Assembly: GCF_002836205.1 (NCBI RefSeq) | Contig: NZ_PJBE01000013.1 | Coordinates: forward strand, 1 to 64,000 | DNA from: Shewanella sp. Choline-02u-19 | Lineage (GTDB): Bacteria; Pseudomonadota; Gammaproteobacteria; Enterobacterales; Shewanellaceae | Reading direction: 5' to 3' | DNA: 64,000 nucleotides | In this document: positions 1 through 7,234 of the stretch, one piece after another | How positions within the stretch are numbered: position 1 is the stretch's first letter | Layout: each line of letters opens with the position of its first letter | Made by a program: the position numbers and the translations under genes | Notes under the pieces: model-generated | What the model was told of the DNA's origin: nothing | Seen by the model: the letters and a program-made list of their open reading frames with translations, nothing else | The model's database searches: none

Positions 1-233
1 CAATAGCATCGGCATAATCGTGTTGTGGCCGATATTATCCAGGTGCGAGTCGCCAGTTGCTAACGCTACGGGCTTTTTTCGTTTGTGGTTTTGAATTGTT
101 GTGTTTATGACAGAAAGGCACTTAATATAGGTACGATAAAGCTAGCTTTTTATATCTTGGATTTATGTTTGTAATATCAAATGCAACTATTATTGATACG
201 GCTATGAATCAACTGTGGATGAGCATTATATTT
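1..233. other. left edge, no gene recognised
   Basis: I see no gene I can name here. A minus-strand frame runs off the left edge and contains the peptide ATGDSHLDNIGHNTIMPM, which I do not recognise. It could be the tail of an accessory gene belonging with the RHS remnant and Sel1 gene to its right, or chance. Confidence 0.3.
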
Positions 234-842
234 CTATTGGTTTTTTACAGATTCACTAACTATCACTCCATATTGAGATATATCTTTTCGTACCCCTAAG
301 AAAATTTTCAAAGTCCCCTTTATTACTTTCGCTATTCCTTTTACACCCTCACCACAAGAAATATCCAACCCACCACTCTCCTTTAGAGCTACATAACTTC
401 CAAGCTTAATTGATTTCTGATAGAGCTCTTTTGCTTTAGCTAAATTAGGTTGAACACCATGCCCGTAGCGATAAATACGTGCTAGCATCAATGTAGCAAC
501 TAGTCCGTCCATATTCGCGGCTTTCAAGTACAACTGTTTTGATTTTATATAGTCTTTTTTCACACCGACCCCGAAAAAGTAAAGCCTTCCAAGAGATGTA
601 TAAGCATACATGTCATCACTTAAATCAATCGCTTGTTTATAATAAGTAGCCGCTTTTGAAAAATCTTGTTCAATAGTCGCTGTTGATGGCATTTCATACA
701 GCCTCCCTATTTCAACCAACGCCTCATCAATTCCGTTTTTAGCCATATTTTTATATAGATAAATAGCTTGGTCGTATTTATGTTCACTGACTAGACGTAT
801 TGCATCATCCCATAAAGAAAGCTCATCATATTCTAGATGCAT
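234..842 (-). CDS. Sel1-repeat protein
   Basis: A 202-residue soluble protein with no signal peptide or membrane segment. Between about residues 30 and 150 it carries Sel1-like (SLR) helical repeats; the clearest are ALVEIGRLYE, AYTSLGRLYFFGVGVKKDY and ATLMLARIYRYGHGVQPN, each followed by a K-A-x-x-x-Y-x-K-A/S helix. Such repeats form a curved protein-binding scaffold. The C-terminal 45 residues are not repeat-like. It lies downstream of, and on the same strand as, a decayed RHS core. Because an RHS toxin tip is normally followed by a small immunity gene, an immunity or adaptor role is possible, but this is only inference from position. The family is clear; the function is not known. Confidence 0.75.
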   Translation of the reverse strand: MHLEYDELSLWDDAIRLVSEHKYDQAIYLYKNMAKNGIDEALVEIGRLYEMPSTATIEQDFSKAATYYKQAIDLSDDMYAYTSLGRLYFFGVGVKKDYIKSKQLYLKAANMDGLVATLMLARIYRYGHGVQPNLAKAKELYQKSIKLGSYVALKESGGLDISCGEGVKGIAKVIKGTLKIFLGVRKDISQYGVIVSESVKNQ

Positions 843-1117
843 TATCGTTTCCTCTCAAATTCATTCTTTCCTAAGGCTCAGCTGTAATGATGTCTATTGC
901 TTTACGAACTGCTACTTAATCTCAAAAATATGAGCTCCTTTGCTAAGTGCATTAAAGTTCGATTATCTCTATTACACTATTTAAGACTGAAGCAAACTGC
1001 AATACAAAAATGATAAACCATTACACATGATAAAGTTGCGGTTTGTGTACAATCTAAATCACCAACTCTGCGTAACAGTTTGCTTAATATGGCTGTCAGT
1101 TATCGCAACATTAATCT

Positions 1118-1327
1118 TTATTCTTTTTCCTCAGATATGCACCCGGTTGGAAATTTCAGACTAAGCGGGTTATTCATAATATACAAATAGGGGTTCACAC
1201 TCTGGGTCGATGTCGATGTCGGGCTCTGGATCAGAGGATCCACCGACATAAAACGCCCAAGGTTGTAATCGTACACCCGACCGTTCATATGAATAAAGCA
1301 GTGAAAGGTGCACTGTAGCAGCAGAGT
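1118..1327 (-). pseudogene. decayed RHS-repeat core C-terminus
   Basis: Translating the minus strand in the frame of the codon at 1288 gives IHMNGRVYDYNLGRFMSVDP, then LIQSPTSTSTQSVNPYLYIM and NNPLS, ending at a TAA at 1118. This is the hallmark end of an RHS/YD-repeat core (normally G-R-V-Y-D-x-x-L-G-R-F-x-S-x-D-P, followed by N-P-Y-x-Y-x-x-N-N-P). An in-frame stop lies about 40 codons upstream, and no further YD repeats precede it, so only a fragment is left. After NNPLS, where a polymorphic toxin tip would start, only about 13 unrelated residues remain. A longer overlapping frame on the same strand (1170-1364) is a shadow. This is probably the scar of a polymorphic toxin locus. Confidence 0.8.
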
Positions 1328-1382
1328 TTATGGGCTGATCGGTTAAAAAAGTCGCGGTCGACAAGCTTGATATAAAAAGTAC

Positions 1383-1411
1383 TTTACCTTTTTAGTCTGT
1401 TTACGCATAGT
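1383..1411 (+). promoter_or_regulatory. sigma70-like promoter of tRNA-Trp copy 1
   Basis: A -35 box TTTACC (1383-1388), a 17-nt spacer and a -10 box CATAGT (1406-1411), 12 nt before the tRNA. The -10 is weaker than in copy 2, which has CATAAT. Confidence 0.55.
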
Positions 1412-1423
1412 AACGACTTCAAC

Positions 1424-1500
1424 AGGGGTGTAGCTCCAATTGGTAGAGCGGCGGTCTCCAAAACCGCATGTTGTGAGTTCGAGTCTCCCCACCCCTGCCA
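1424..1500 (+). tRNA. tRNA-Trp (CCA), copy 1
   Basis: A 77-nt tRNA with acceptor stem AGGGGTG/CACCCCT, anticodon loop CTCCAAA (anticodon CCA, Trp) and an encoded GCCA end. The T stem GTGAG/CTCCC has one apparent U-C mismatch (second pair), shared with the second copy. The terminator follows at once. Confidence 0.93.
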
Positions 1501-1512
1501 AATTAGAAGAAG

Positions 1513-1536
1513 CCGAGCATTAGCTCGGCTTTTTTG
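1513..1536 (+). terminator. terminator of tRNA-Trp copy 1
   Basis: The stem GCCGAGC/GCTCGGC with loop ATTA is followed by six T. It is nearly identical to the terminator of copy 2. Confidence 0.85.
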
Positions 1537-1657
1537 CATCCGCTATTTTCTCACTCTTTTTTGGTGCTGCTATTTGGGCTGCTTTCTACACATTTACGCT
1601 GTTATGCGTGTGTTGACCGAAAAACCTGCAGTCGATAGCTTTTATATAAAAAAGTAC

Positions 1658-1686
1658 TTTACCTTTTAGGTCTGTTTACGCATAAT
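1658..1686 (+). promoter_or_regulatory. sigma70-like promoter of tRNA-Trp copy 2
   Basis: TTTACC (1658-1663), a 17-nt spacer, then CATAAT (1681-1686) followed by a GC-containing discriminator (GCGTC). This layout is typical of stable-RNA promoters under growth-rate control. Confidence 0.65.
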
Positions 1687-1699
1687 GCGTCTCGTCAAC

Positions 1700-1776
1700 A
1701 GGGGTGTAGCTCCAATTGGTAGAGCGGCGGTCTCCAAAACCGCATGTTGTGAGTTCGAGTCTCCCCACCCCTGCCA
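1700..1776 (+). tRNA. tRNA-Trp (CCA), copy 2
   Basis: Identical over the whole tRNA to the copy 276 bp upstream, with the same CCA anticodon and GCCA end. Promoter, tRNA and terminator are duplicated together as one unit starting near 1353 and 1629. The promoters and spacers have begun to diverge but the tRNA has not. Confidence 0.93.
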
Positions 1777-1787
1777 AATTAGAAAAA

Positions 1788-1811
1788 GCCGAGCATTAGC
1801 TCGGCTTTTTT
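1788..1811 (+). terminator. terminator of tRNA-Trp copy 2
   Basis: Stem GCCGAGC/GCTCGGC, loop ATTA, then six T. Confidence 0.85.
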
Positions 1812-1911
1812 GCATCTGGAATTTAGAAACCTCAACGTTAGGATTAGATGGCTTCACAAGCTTGCGAGCGAACTGTTATCCTTACTCACCTTTATTCTCT
1901 TTTGAGCCAGC

Positions 1912-2262
1912 ATGAAATCGAATGACTACTTAGATGCAATGGGGATTACCCGTTGGGTAAAAGCTAAATTGAAGGCTGAGGTATCAACCGTACTGGTGAG
2001 TCCGCGTAGGCTGACTGAGACTGACAGCCCCATCATTTCTAAAGTGCTTGAGATGCTTGGTTACGATCGTAAGCATGTACGTTTTGCCACAAGTGCTGAA
2101 TCAAATTCAAAAGTCATTTGGGATATGCGCGGTAAACAAGTGGACAGCGTTGACAATATATTAATCTCGGCTCCGATTAATGAGATTGAATCTAACCCTG
2201 AAGCTAAAAAGTTACTATGGCGTAATATGCAGCCCTTTATCGTTAAAAAGGATTCAGAGTGA
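1912..2262 (+). CDS. holD: DNA polymerase III psi subunit
   Basis: A 116-residue protein of the HolD family. Psi joins chi and the clamp-loader tau/gamma subunits and strengthens the link to SSB-coated DNA in the replisome. The N-terminal LDAMGITRW matches the start of known psi proteins (an x-x-x-x-G-I-T-x-W pattern). The rest is a small alpha/beta domain, and psi proteins diverge strongly in sequence. The assignment is helped by the neighbour: holD overlapping rimI is the arrangement in E. coli. Its TGA stop overlaps the GTG start of rimI by four bases, so the two are probably translationally coupled. Confidence 0.85.
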   Translation: MKSNDYLDAMGITRWVKAKLKAEVSTVLVSPRRLTETDSPIISKVLEMLGYDRKHVRFATSAESNSKVIWDMRGKQVDSVDNILISAPINEIESNPEAKKLLWRNMQPFIVKKDSE

Positions 2263-2729
2263 CCGTTATCCCTCTTACTGAACTATCGACGCCTGAGATG
2301 GCGCTAATAGCGGCCAGTGCGCATAGTCACCCGATGTCTGAGTCGACAATAAAGAGTTGCTTTGGGCTTTTGTATACTTGCTTAGGTGTATATGAAGGCG
2401 ATGAGTTGTGTGGCTTTGCGATATTGCATCAGATTTTTGAAGATGCGACCTTAATGGATATCTGTGTTGAGCTTAAGCATCAAGGTAAAGGTTACGGCAA
2501 AGCCTTGCTTGATACTGTGATTAGACAAGCTCAAGCTAAAGAGGCTGAAACGTTAATGCTTGAAGTGCGAGAGTCTGGTGTGGGTGCTAGGGCATTATAT
2601 GTAAAGGCTGGCTTTGAGCAATCAGGGGTGCGTAAAGCTTACTATAAGACTGCAGGCGAACCTGAAGATGCCATATTAATGACTTTGACCTTTAGAACGC
2701 ATAATTTGTATGAATTGTATGAATTGTAG
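2259..2729 (+). CDS. rimI: ribosomal protein bS18 N-acetyltransferase
   Basis: A 156-residue GNAT-fold acetyltransferase. RimI acetylates the N-terminal alanine of ribosomal protein S18 using acetyl-CoA. The acetyl-CoA loop is seen as LKHQGKGYGKALL (Q/R-x-x-G-x-G/A) near residue 78, followed by the C-terminal LEVRESGVGARALYVKAGF motif typical of RimI. The start is GTG, overlapping the holD stop. The C-terminus ends LYELYEL, encoded by a direct repeat of the nonamer TATGAATTG, which looks like a small slippage extension beyond the folded domain. Confidence 0.9.
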   Translation: MTVIPLTELSTPEMALIAASAHSHPMSESTIKSCFGLLYTCLGVYEGDELCGFAILHQIFEDATLMDICVELKHQGKGYGKALLDTVIRQAQAKEAETLMLEVRESGVGARALYVKAGFEQSGVRKAYYKTAGEPEDAILMTLTFRTHNLYELYEL

Positions 2730-2730
2730 T

Positions 2731-2765
2731 TAAAAAATAGCGCCAGATAGGCGCTATCTTTTTAT
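2731..2765. terminator. bidirectional terminator between rimI and lipA
   Basis: The hairpin ATAGCGCC/GGCGCTAT with loop AGATA is preceded by a run of A and followed by a run of T. It can therefore end both the rightward holD-rimI and the leftward lipA transcripts. Confidence 0.8.
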
Positions 2766-2790
2766 CTTTTTATCGCTGACACAAGTGAAG

Positions 2791-3756
2791 CTATTTAACT
2801 TCTTTACCTTGTGCTTGCAGGTCTGCATGGTAGCTTGAGCGAACTAAAGGTCCACAAGCTGCATGGGTAAATCCAATGCTTTCTGCTAATACTTTTAACT
2901 CATCAAACTCTGCTGGAGGCACGTAGCGCTCGACTGGCAGATGGAATTTTGATGGTTGCAAGTATTGACCTAAGGTTAGCATCTCAACATTGTGAGCCCG
3001 AAGATCGTGCAGCACTTGCGCTATCTCTTCGTTAGTTTCACCCAATCCCATCATTAGCCCTGATTTTGTCGGTATGTCAGGATGACGATCTTTAAACTTC
3101 TTAAGTAGATCGAGTGACCATTGGTAGTTCGCACCTGGTCGCGCTTTACGATAGTGCATCGGCGCTGTTTCTAAGTTGTGGTTAAACACATCTGGCGGCT
3201 CAGTCGCTAAAATCTCGAGCGCTTTATCGATGCGGCCACGGAAATCAGGCACTAAGGTTTCAATCTTAATTTCAGGATTTAATACGCGGATTTCGCGAAT
3301 ACAATCAGCAAAGTGTTGTGCACCACCATCACGCAGGTCATCACGGTCTACTGAGGTGATTACCACGTACTTAAGCTTCATATCCTTGATGGTTTGAGCT
3401 AGTTTCTTCGGCTCTTCTCCATCAGGCTTTAGTGGGCGTCCGTGTGCAACGTCGCAGAAAGGACAACGTCGAGTACAGATAGCACCCAAAATCATAAAGG
3501 TGGCTGTACCGTGGTTGAAACACTCAGACAGGTTAGGGCATGACGCTTCTTCGCAAACTGAGTGCAAACCATTCTTACGTAGGGCTTGTTTTATCTCTGT
3601 AATACGCTGATTAGAAGCGGGTAGCTTAACGCGCAGCCAATCGGGCTTTCTCAGCATGGTGTCGCGCTCAGAAGGGACAACTTTCACTGGAATGCGGGAA
3701 ACCTTGTCTGCGTCTCTTAACTTAACGCCAGGTTGTAATCTTTCAGGCCTATTCAT
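2791..3756 (-). CDS. lipA: lipoyl synthase
   Basis: A 321-residue radical-SAM enzyme that inserts two sulfur atoms into octanoyl groups on lipoyl domains. The auxiliary 4Fe-4S cluster motif CEEASCPNLSEC lies near residues 68-79, and the radical-SAM motif CTRRCPFCD near residue 94. The C-terminal RSSYHAD supplies the conserved serine ligand of the auxiliary cluster. Full length for the family. Its ATG overlaps the lipB stop by four bases (ATGA), so lipB and lipA form one operon acting in sequence: LipB attaches octanoate, LipA sulfurates it. Confidence 0.97.
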   Translation of the reverse strand: MNRPERLQPGVKLRDADKVSRIPVKVVPSERDTMLRKPDWLRVKLPASNQRITEIKQALRKNGLHSVCEEASCPNLSECFNHGTATFMILGAICTRRCPFCDVAHGRPLKPDGEEPKKLAQTIKDMKLKYVVITSVDRDDLRDGGAQHFADCIREIRVLNPEIKIETLVPDFRGRIDKALEILATEPPDVFNHNLETAPMHYRKARPGANYQWSLDLLKKFKDRHPDIPTKSGLMMGLGETNEEIAQVLHDLRAHNVEMLTLGQYLQPSKFHLPVERYVPPAEFDELKVLAESIGFTHAACGPLVRSSYHADLQAQGKEVK

Positions 3757-4409
3757 AATGATTCTGGTAATCCTTGATGATGAACTAGATTGCTTAAACC
3801 AAGCTCGTGGCTAAGGGTTTCTATTAACTGTTTTCCAGCTTCTTCGACAGTTTGTGGTCCACCGAGCTGTTTGCATTGGATCATCTCCATTCCGGCATAC
3901 CCACATGGGTTGATGCGTTGAAAGGGGGACATGTCCATATCTACATTGAGAGCCAATCCATGGAAAGAGCATCCTTTTCTAATCCGTAGACCGAGTGATG
4001 CAATTTTTCGTTCTTCCACATACACGCCAGGTGCATCAGCTTTAGCATAAGCTTCTACATCATAACGTTTGAGCATGTTGACAATACTTTGTTCAATATG
4101 AGTGACGAGTTGTCGTACACCCACTTTGAGTCGTTTAATATCTAACAGAGGATAAACAACCAATTGTCCTGGGCCGTGGTAAGTCACCTGACCGCCGCGG
4201 TCAACTTGGATAACTGGGATGTCTCCAGGATTGAGGATATGCTCACTCTTGCCAGCTTGGCCTTGAGTAAAGACGGGCGTATGTTCAACAATCCAGATCT
4301 CGTCAGGACTGTTTTCATCGCGATTATCTGTGTAGTGCTGCATCGCATGCCACACAGATTCGTAATCTTGCTTACCAAGATGTCGAATATGCAAAACGCT
4401 TTCTAGCAA
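3753..4409 (-). CDS. lipB: octanoyl-ACP:protein octanoyltransferase
   Basis: LipB moves octanoate from acyl carrier protein to lipoyl-domain lysines. Visible are the signature RGGQVTYHGPGQLVVYPL, the catalytic lysine in SLGLRIRKGCSFHG and the catalytic cysteine in RINPCGYAG. No ATG precedes the conserved region. I chose the TTG at 4409 because a strong Shine-Dalgarno sequence (GGGGGAGAGG) sits six bases upstream; a longer frame from a TTG at 4427 would place that sequence inside the gene. The protein is about 218 residues, normal for the family. It is cotranscribed with lipA and probably ybeD. Confidence 0.94.
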   Translation of the reverse strand: MLESVLHIRHLGKQDYESVWHAMQHYTDNRDENSPDEIWIVEHTPVFTQGQAGKSEHILNPGDIPVIQVDRGGQVTYHGPGQLVVYPLLDIKRLKVGVRQLVTHIEQSIVNMLKRYDVEAYAKADAPGVYVEERKIASLGLRIRKGCSFHGLALNVDMDMSPFQRINPCGYAGMEMIQCKQLGGPQTVEEAGKQLIETLSHELGLSNLVHHQGLPESL

Positions 4410-4501
4410 GGGCAACCTCTCCCCCAAATATAAGTGTGGCTATTATACGCCTCAATTTGATAAATGTAAGACAGATCACATTTATCAGCAACGAGTAATA
4501 T

Positions 4502-4768
4502 TTATAAGACGCGTTTAACACCCTCTATTTTGGCAAGTTCGACGTATAAAATTTCTACATGTTCTTTACTAAGGACCGTTACTCGAATGGTGATTGAGTG
4601 ATAAGTGCCTTTACTTGAGACTTTCGTGCTTGGCGAGTAATCGCCTGGAGCATGTTGTTGGACAACAGAAACAACACGTTCGGCTAAAGTTTCGTGAGCT
4701 TCACCGACAACTTTGAATGGAAATGAGTTTGGGAATTCCATTAATTCATCAAATTTAGTATCTAACAT
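4502..4768 (-). CDS. ybeD: DUF493 family protein YbeD
   Basis: An 88-residue protein of the DUF493/YbeD family, with a small ferredoxin-like fold resembling ACT/regulatory domains. Conserved elements are the N-terminal FPNSFPFKVVG and the C-terminal SKGTYHSITIRVTV. It sits directly upstream of lipB, as in E. coli. Its role is not established; the position suggests a link to lipoate metabolism or to the neighbouring wall genes, but the sequence itself does not show one. Confidence 0.9.
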   Translation of the reverse strand: MLDTKFDELMEFPNSFPFKVVGEAHETLAERVVSVVQQHAPGDYSPSTKVSSKGTYHSITIRVTVLSKEHVEILYVELAKIEGVKRVL

Positions 4769-4837
4769 TTTTTTACTCTCAGCAATTTCTCTAACTGTTA
4801 TATGGTGTCAATTATAGCGAATTCAAGTGTACTAATA

Positions 4838-5097
4838 CCAATTGCATTAAGTATCTGTTCATTCAGTGGGAGTTCAAAGCGCTGAAGGCAAGTCGGAAGC
4901 TTGAAGTTAATAGTTATTCTATAGCAAGAGATTCTGCCGCAGCATGCAGCGCTTTGAAACCCACCCAAAGGGAAGCACTCAGGCATTCCACTTCTGCTTT
5001 ACATTGGCTCACAAGGGAATACCATTCTCTCGCCAATGTACCTTGAATTGAAAAGGTTGAGCGTTTCTGAATTGACGACTTACTTAATGCAATTGGT
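4838..5097. mobile_element. 260-bp miniature inverted-repeat element
   Basis: The element is bounded by perfect 17-bp inverted repeats: ACCAATTGCATTAAGTA at 4838-4854 and its complement at 5081-5097. It holds no credible gene, which fits a non-autonomous (MITE-like) element. A decayed relative in the opposite orientation lies at 31152-31280, sharing the terminal sequence and an internal stretch around CAATGTAAAGCAGAAGTGGA. It separates ybeD from dacA, which are close neighbours in E. coli, and it fills the 398-bp gap. Confidence 0.75.
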
Positions 5098-5124
5098 TCT
5101 AGGTAATATCAAAGCTATTAAACG

Positions 5125-5148
5125 CAAAAAGCCACCCTGAGGTGGCTT
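5125..5148 (-). terminator. terminator downstream of dacA
   Basis: Stem GCCACC/GGTGGC with loop CTGA; on the minus strand it is followed by five T. It lies 19 bp after the dacA stop, so dacA and ybeD are probably separate transcripts here. Confidence 0.75.
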
Positions 5149-5166
5149 ATAATCGCGTTGGTCTGA

Positions 5167-6348
5167 TTAGCTCAACCAACCTTCAAACATCTGCTTAAAG
5201 TAATCCATGAGTTGACTAAACCAACTGCCCTCGTTCACTTCTTGTAATGTTACAAGTGGGAACTGCGCAATATCCTTACCATTTAACTGGAAGTAGATGC
5301 GACCAACCGTTTCGCCTTTGGCGATAGGCGCTTTAAGCTCTTTGGTTAGCTCAAAGTTGGCTTGTAGGTTTTTGGCTTGCCCACGGCTAATCGTGATGGG
5401 TGTATCAGTGGTAACGCCAAGATCAATGGTTTCTCTATCGCCATACCAAATTTTTTGAGTAACGAAACTATCACCTGCTTGGTAAGGAGTGACGGTTTCG
5501 AAAAAGCGGAAGCCGTAATTAAGCAGCTTTTTACTCTCTGCTTTACGAGCTGACTCACTCTTGGTACCCATGACGACTGAAATAAGACGCATGCCATCTT
5601 TGGTCGCTGAAGTCACAAGGTTATAGCCTGCGCCAGAGGTGTGGCCAGTCTTTATACCGTCGACATTTAGGCTCTTGTCCCACAAAAGACCGTTGCGGTT
5701 ATATTGCTTGATGCCATTATAAGTAAAGGATTTTTCTTTGTAGACTGCATATTCATCAGGCACATCACGAATGATAGCAGCGCCTAAGATAGCCATATCA
5801 TAAGCTGTGCTTTTATGGTTCTCTGAATCAAGTCCGTGGGAGTTTTCAAAATAACTATCTTGCATGCCTAATTGTTTTGCCCATGAGTTCATCAGGTCAA
5901 CAAAGCCGTCTTCTGTACCAGCGATATGCTCAGCCATTGCGACACAAGCGTCATTACCAGATTGAATGATAATGCCTTTGTTAAGCTCTGCCACCGAAAC
6001 AGTTTTACCGACTTCGATAAACATTTTTGATGAATCAGGGAAGTTCTTTGACCAAGCTTTTTTACTAATAGTCACTTCATCTGAAGGTGATACGTTGCCA
6101 ACTTTTATCTCATGACCAATGACATAACTGGTCATCATTTTAGTTAAGCTCGCAGGATTAAGGCTTTCGTATGCATTGTTTTCTGCAATGATCTGCCCGG
6201 TATTGTAATCCAACAAGACATAGGCTTTAGCCGCAACAGTCGGTGCATTTGGTGTCATAACTGGGGCAGCTTGTGCAGAAAATGCGGCGATTGAGGTCGC
6301 GAGCAAAAGCGTTTTTATAGGTTGGTCTAATAAGTTCATATTAATCAT
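5167..6348 (-). CDS. dacA: D-alanyl-D-alanine carboxypeptidase (PBP5)
   Basis: A periplasmic low-molecular-weight penicillin-binding protein that trims the terminal D-Ala of peptidoglycan pentapeptides. The signal peptide is TLLLATSIAAFSAQA. The three catalytic motifs are present: SLTK (in NPASLTKMM), SGN (in IIQSGNDACVAM) and KTG (in GIKTGHTSG). The C-terminal SWFSQLMDYFKQMFEGWLS is the amphipathic helix that anchors PBP5 to the inner membrane. The frame extends upstream to 6432, but that would put extra residues before the signal peptide. ATGs at 6348 and 6339 are the candidates; neither has a strong ribosome site. Confidence 0.95.
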   Translation of the reverse strand: MINMNLLDQPIKTLLLATSIAAFSAQAAPVMTPNAPTVAAKAYVLLDYNTGQIIAENNAYESLNPASLTKMMTSYVIGHEIKVGNVSPSDEVTISKKAWSKNFPDSSKMFIEVGKTVSVAELNKGIIIQSGNDACVAMAEHIAGTEDGFVDLMNSWAKQLGMQDSYFENSHGLDSENHKSTAYDMAILGAAIIRDVPDEYAVYKEKSFTYNGIKQYNRNGLLWDKSLNVDGIKTGHTSGAGYNLVTSATKDGMRLISVVMGTKSESARKAESKKLLNYGFRFFETVTPYQAGDSFVTQKIWYGDRETIDLGVTTDTPITISRGQAKNLQANFELTKELKAPIAKGETVGRIYFQLNGKDIAQFPLVTLQEVNEGSWFSQLMDYFKQMFEGWLS

Positions 6349-6442
6349 GCACGTCTTTATTTTTAGGAATGATGAAAGCGAAGTTCCGCAAAGTATATCA
6401 TTAGTCGACAAGCTAATTCGCGCTAGGTTCATTAATCTTGTT

Positions 6443-7234
6443 TCATTCAGTTATCAAGTAGCTTTGTGGATAACCTTGCTGTTTGAGTGTTTCTGTCAGT
6501 TTGCTCGCTAACTGCGCTTGTCCAATCGGACCAAGCTGCAAGCGGTATAGATTGTTCGATTCTTGCAACCGGCTGTTTACTTTGTATTTTTTTTCAAGAT
6601 CTTTAGCTAAGGTTTCTAGGCGTGTTTTGTTAGAAGACGCCACAATTTGGATAAAATGTAGTTCAGTCCCTTTAAGTTCTGCTAATGCAATAGATTCCGG
6701 GTTGGCAATGTAGATCACTTCAAGGCTTACATTGGCGGTGCCGGTTTTTAGCATGTCGAGTCTATGGGCGGCAGCATAGGATAAATCAATGAGTCGGTCT
6801 TCATGAAAAGGGCCGCGATCATTGACTCGAACAATGACACTTTTATTATTTTTTAGGTTAGTGACCCTCACATAACTCGGCAGTGGCAAGCTTTTGTGTG
6901 CCGCTGACATTGAGTACATATCATAGGTTTCACCATTAGAAGTTAAATGGCCATGAAACTTAGCGCCATACCAGGAGGCAATGCCTTTTTCTTGATAGCC
7001 TTGGCTGCTATCCATGACTTGATAGTTTTTACCGCGAACAGTGTAATTAGTCTTATTGCCGCCACGGCTATAGGGTTCAAACTTTGGATGAGCGTCTTCG
7101 ACTTTTGATACATCTGGCGCCGTTGCTGGCGCTTTATCATCGGCAATATCGTAGCGGCTGTTTTGGTTGCTGCTAGAGCAAGCAGCCAAAATAGCGGCTA
7201 ATAAGATAACAACAAGGGCGTTAGTGCGCTGCAT
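6443..7234 (-). CDS. rlpA: septal ring lytic transglycosylase RlpA
   Basis: A lipoprotein with a double-psi beta-barrel domain (GIASWYGAKFHGHLTSNGE, then VRVNDRGPFHEDRLIDLS) and a C-terminal SPOR domain (ELHFIQIVASSNKTRLE to the end) that binds denuded glycan at the division septum. In some Gram-negatives RlpA cleaves such glycan. The catalytic-type residues are visible: the aspartate in VNDRGPF and the histidine in AKFHGHLT. The ATG at 7234 begins a lipoprotein signal ending LAAC; the longer frame to 7279 is rejected. The start overlaps the end of mltB by 14 bp, indicating coupling. Confidence 0.93.
   Translation of the reverse strand: MQRTNALVVILLAAILAACSSSNQNSRYDIADDKAPATAPDVSKVEDAHPKFEPYSRGGNKTNYTVRGKNYQVMDSSQGYQEKGIASWYGAKFHGHLTSNGETYDMYSMSAAHKSLPLPSYVRVTNLKNNKSVIVRVNDRGPFHEDRLIDLSYAAAHRLDMLKTGTANVSLEVIYIANPESIALAELKGTELHFIQIVASSNKTRLETLAKDLEKKYKVNSRLQESNNLYRLQLGPIGQAQLASKLTETLKQQGYPQSYLITE

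Noticed and set aside
1170..1364. 64-codon minus-strand open frame
   Set aside because: It is a shadow. The same strand in the neighbouring frame encodes the recognisable RHS core end, and this frame runs into the tRNA-Trp duplication unit.
1666..1915. Open frames on both strands across the second tRNA-Trp
   Set aside because: They run over a tRNA gene and its terminator and have no protein-like features.
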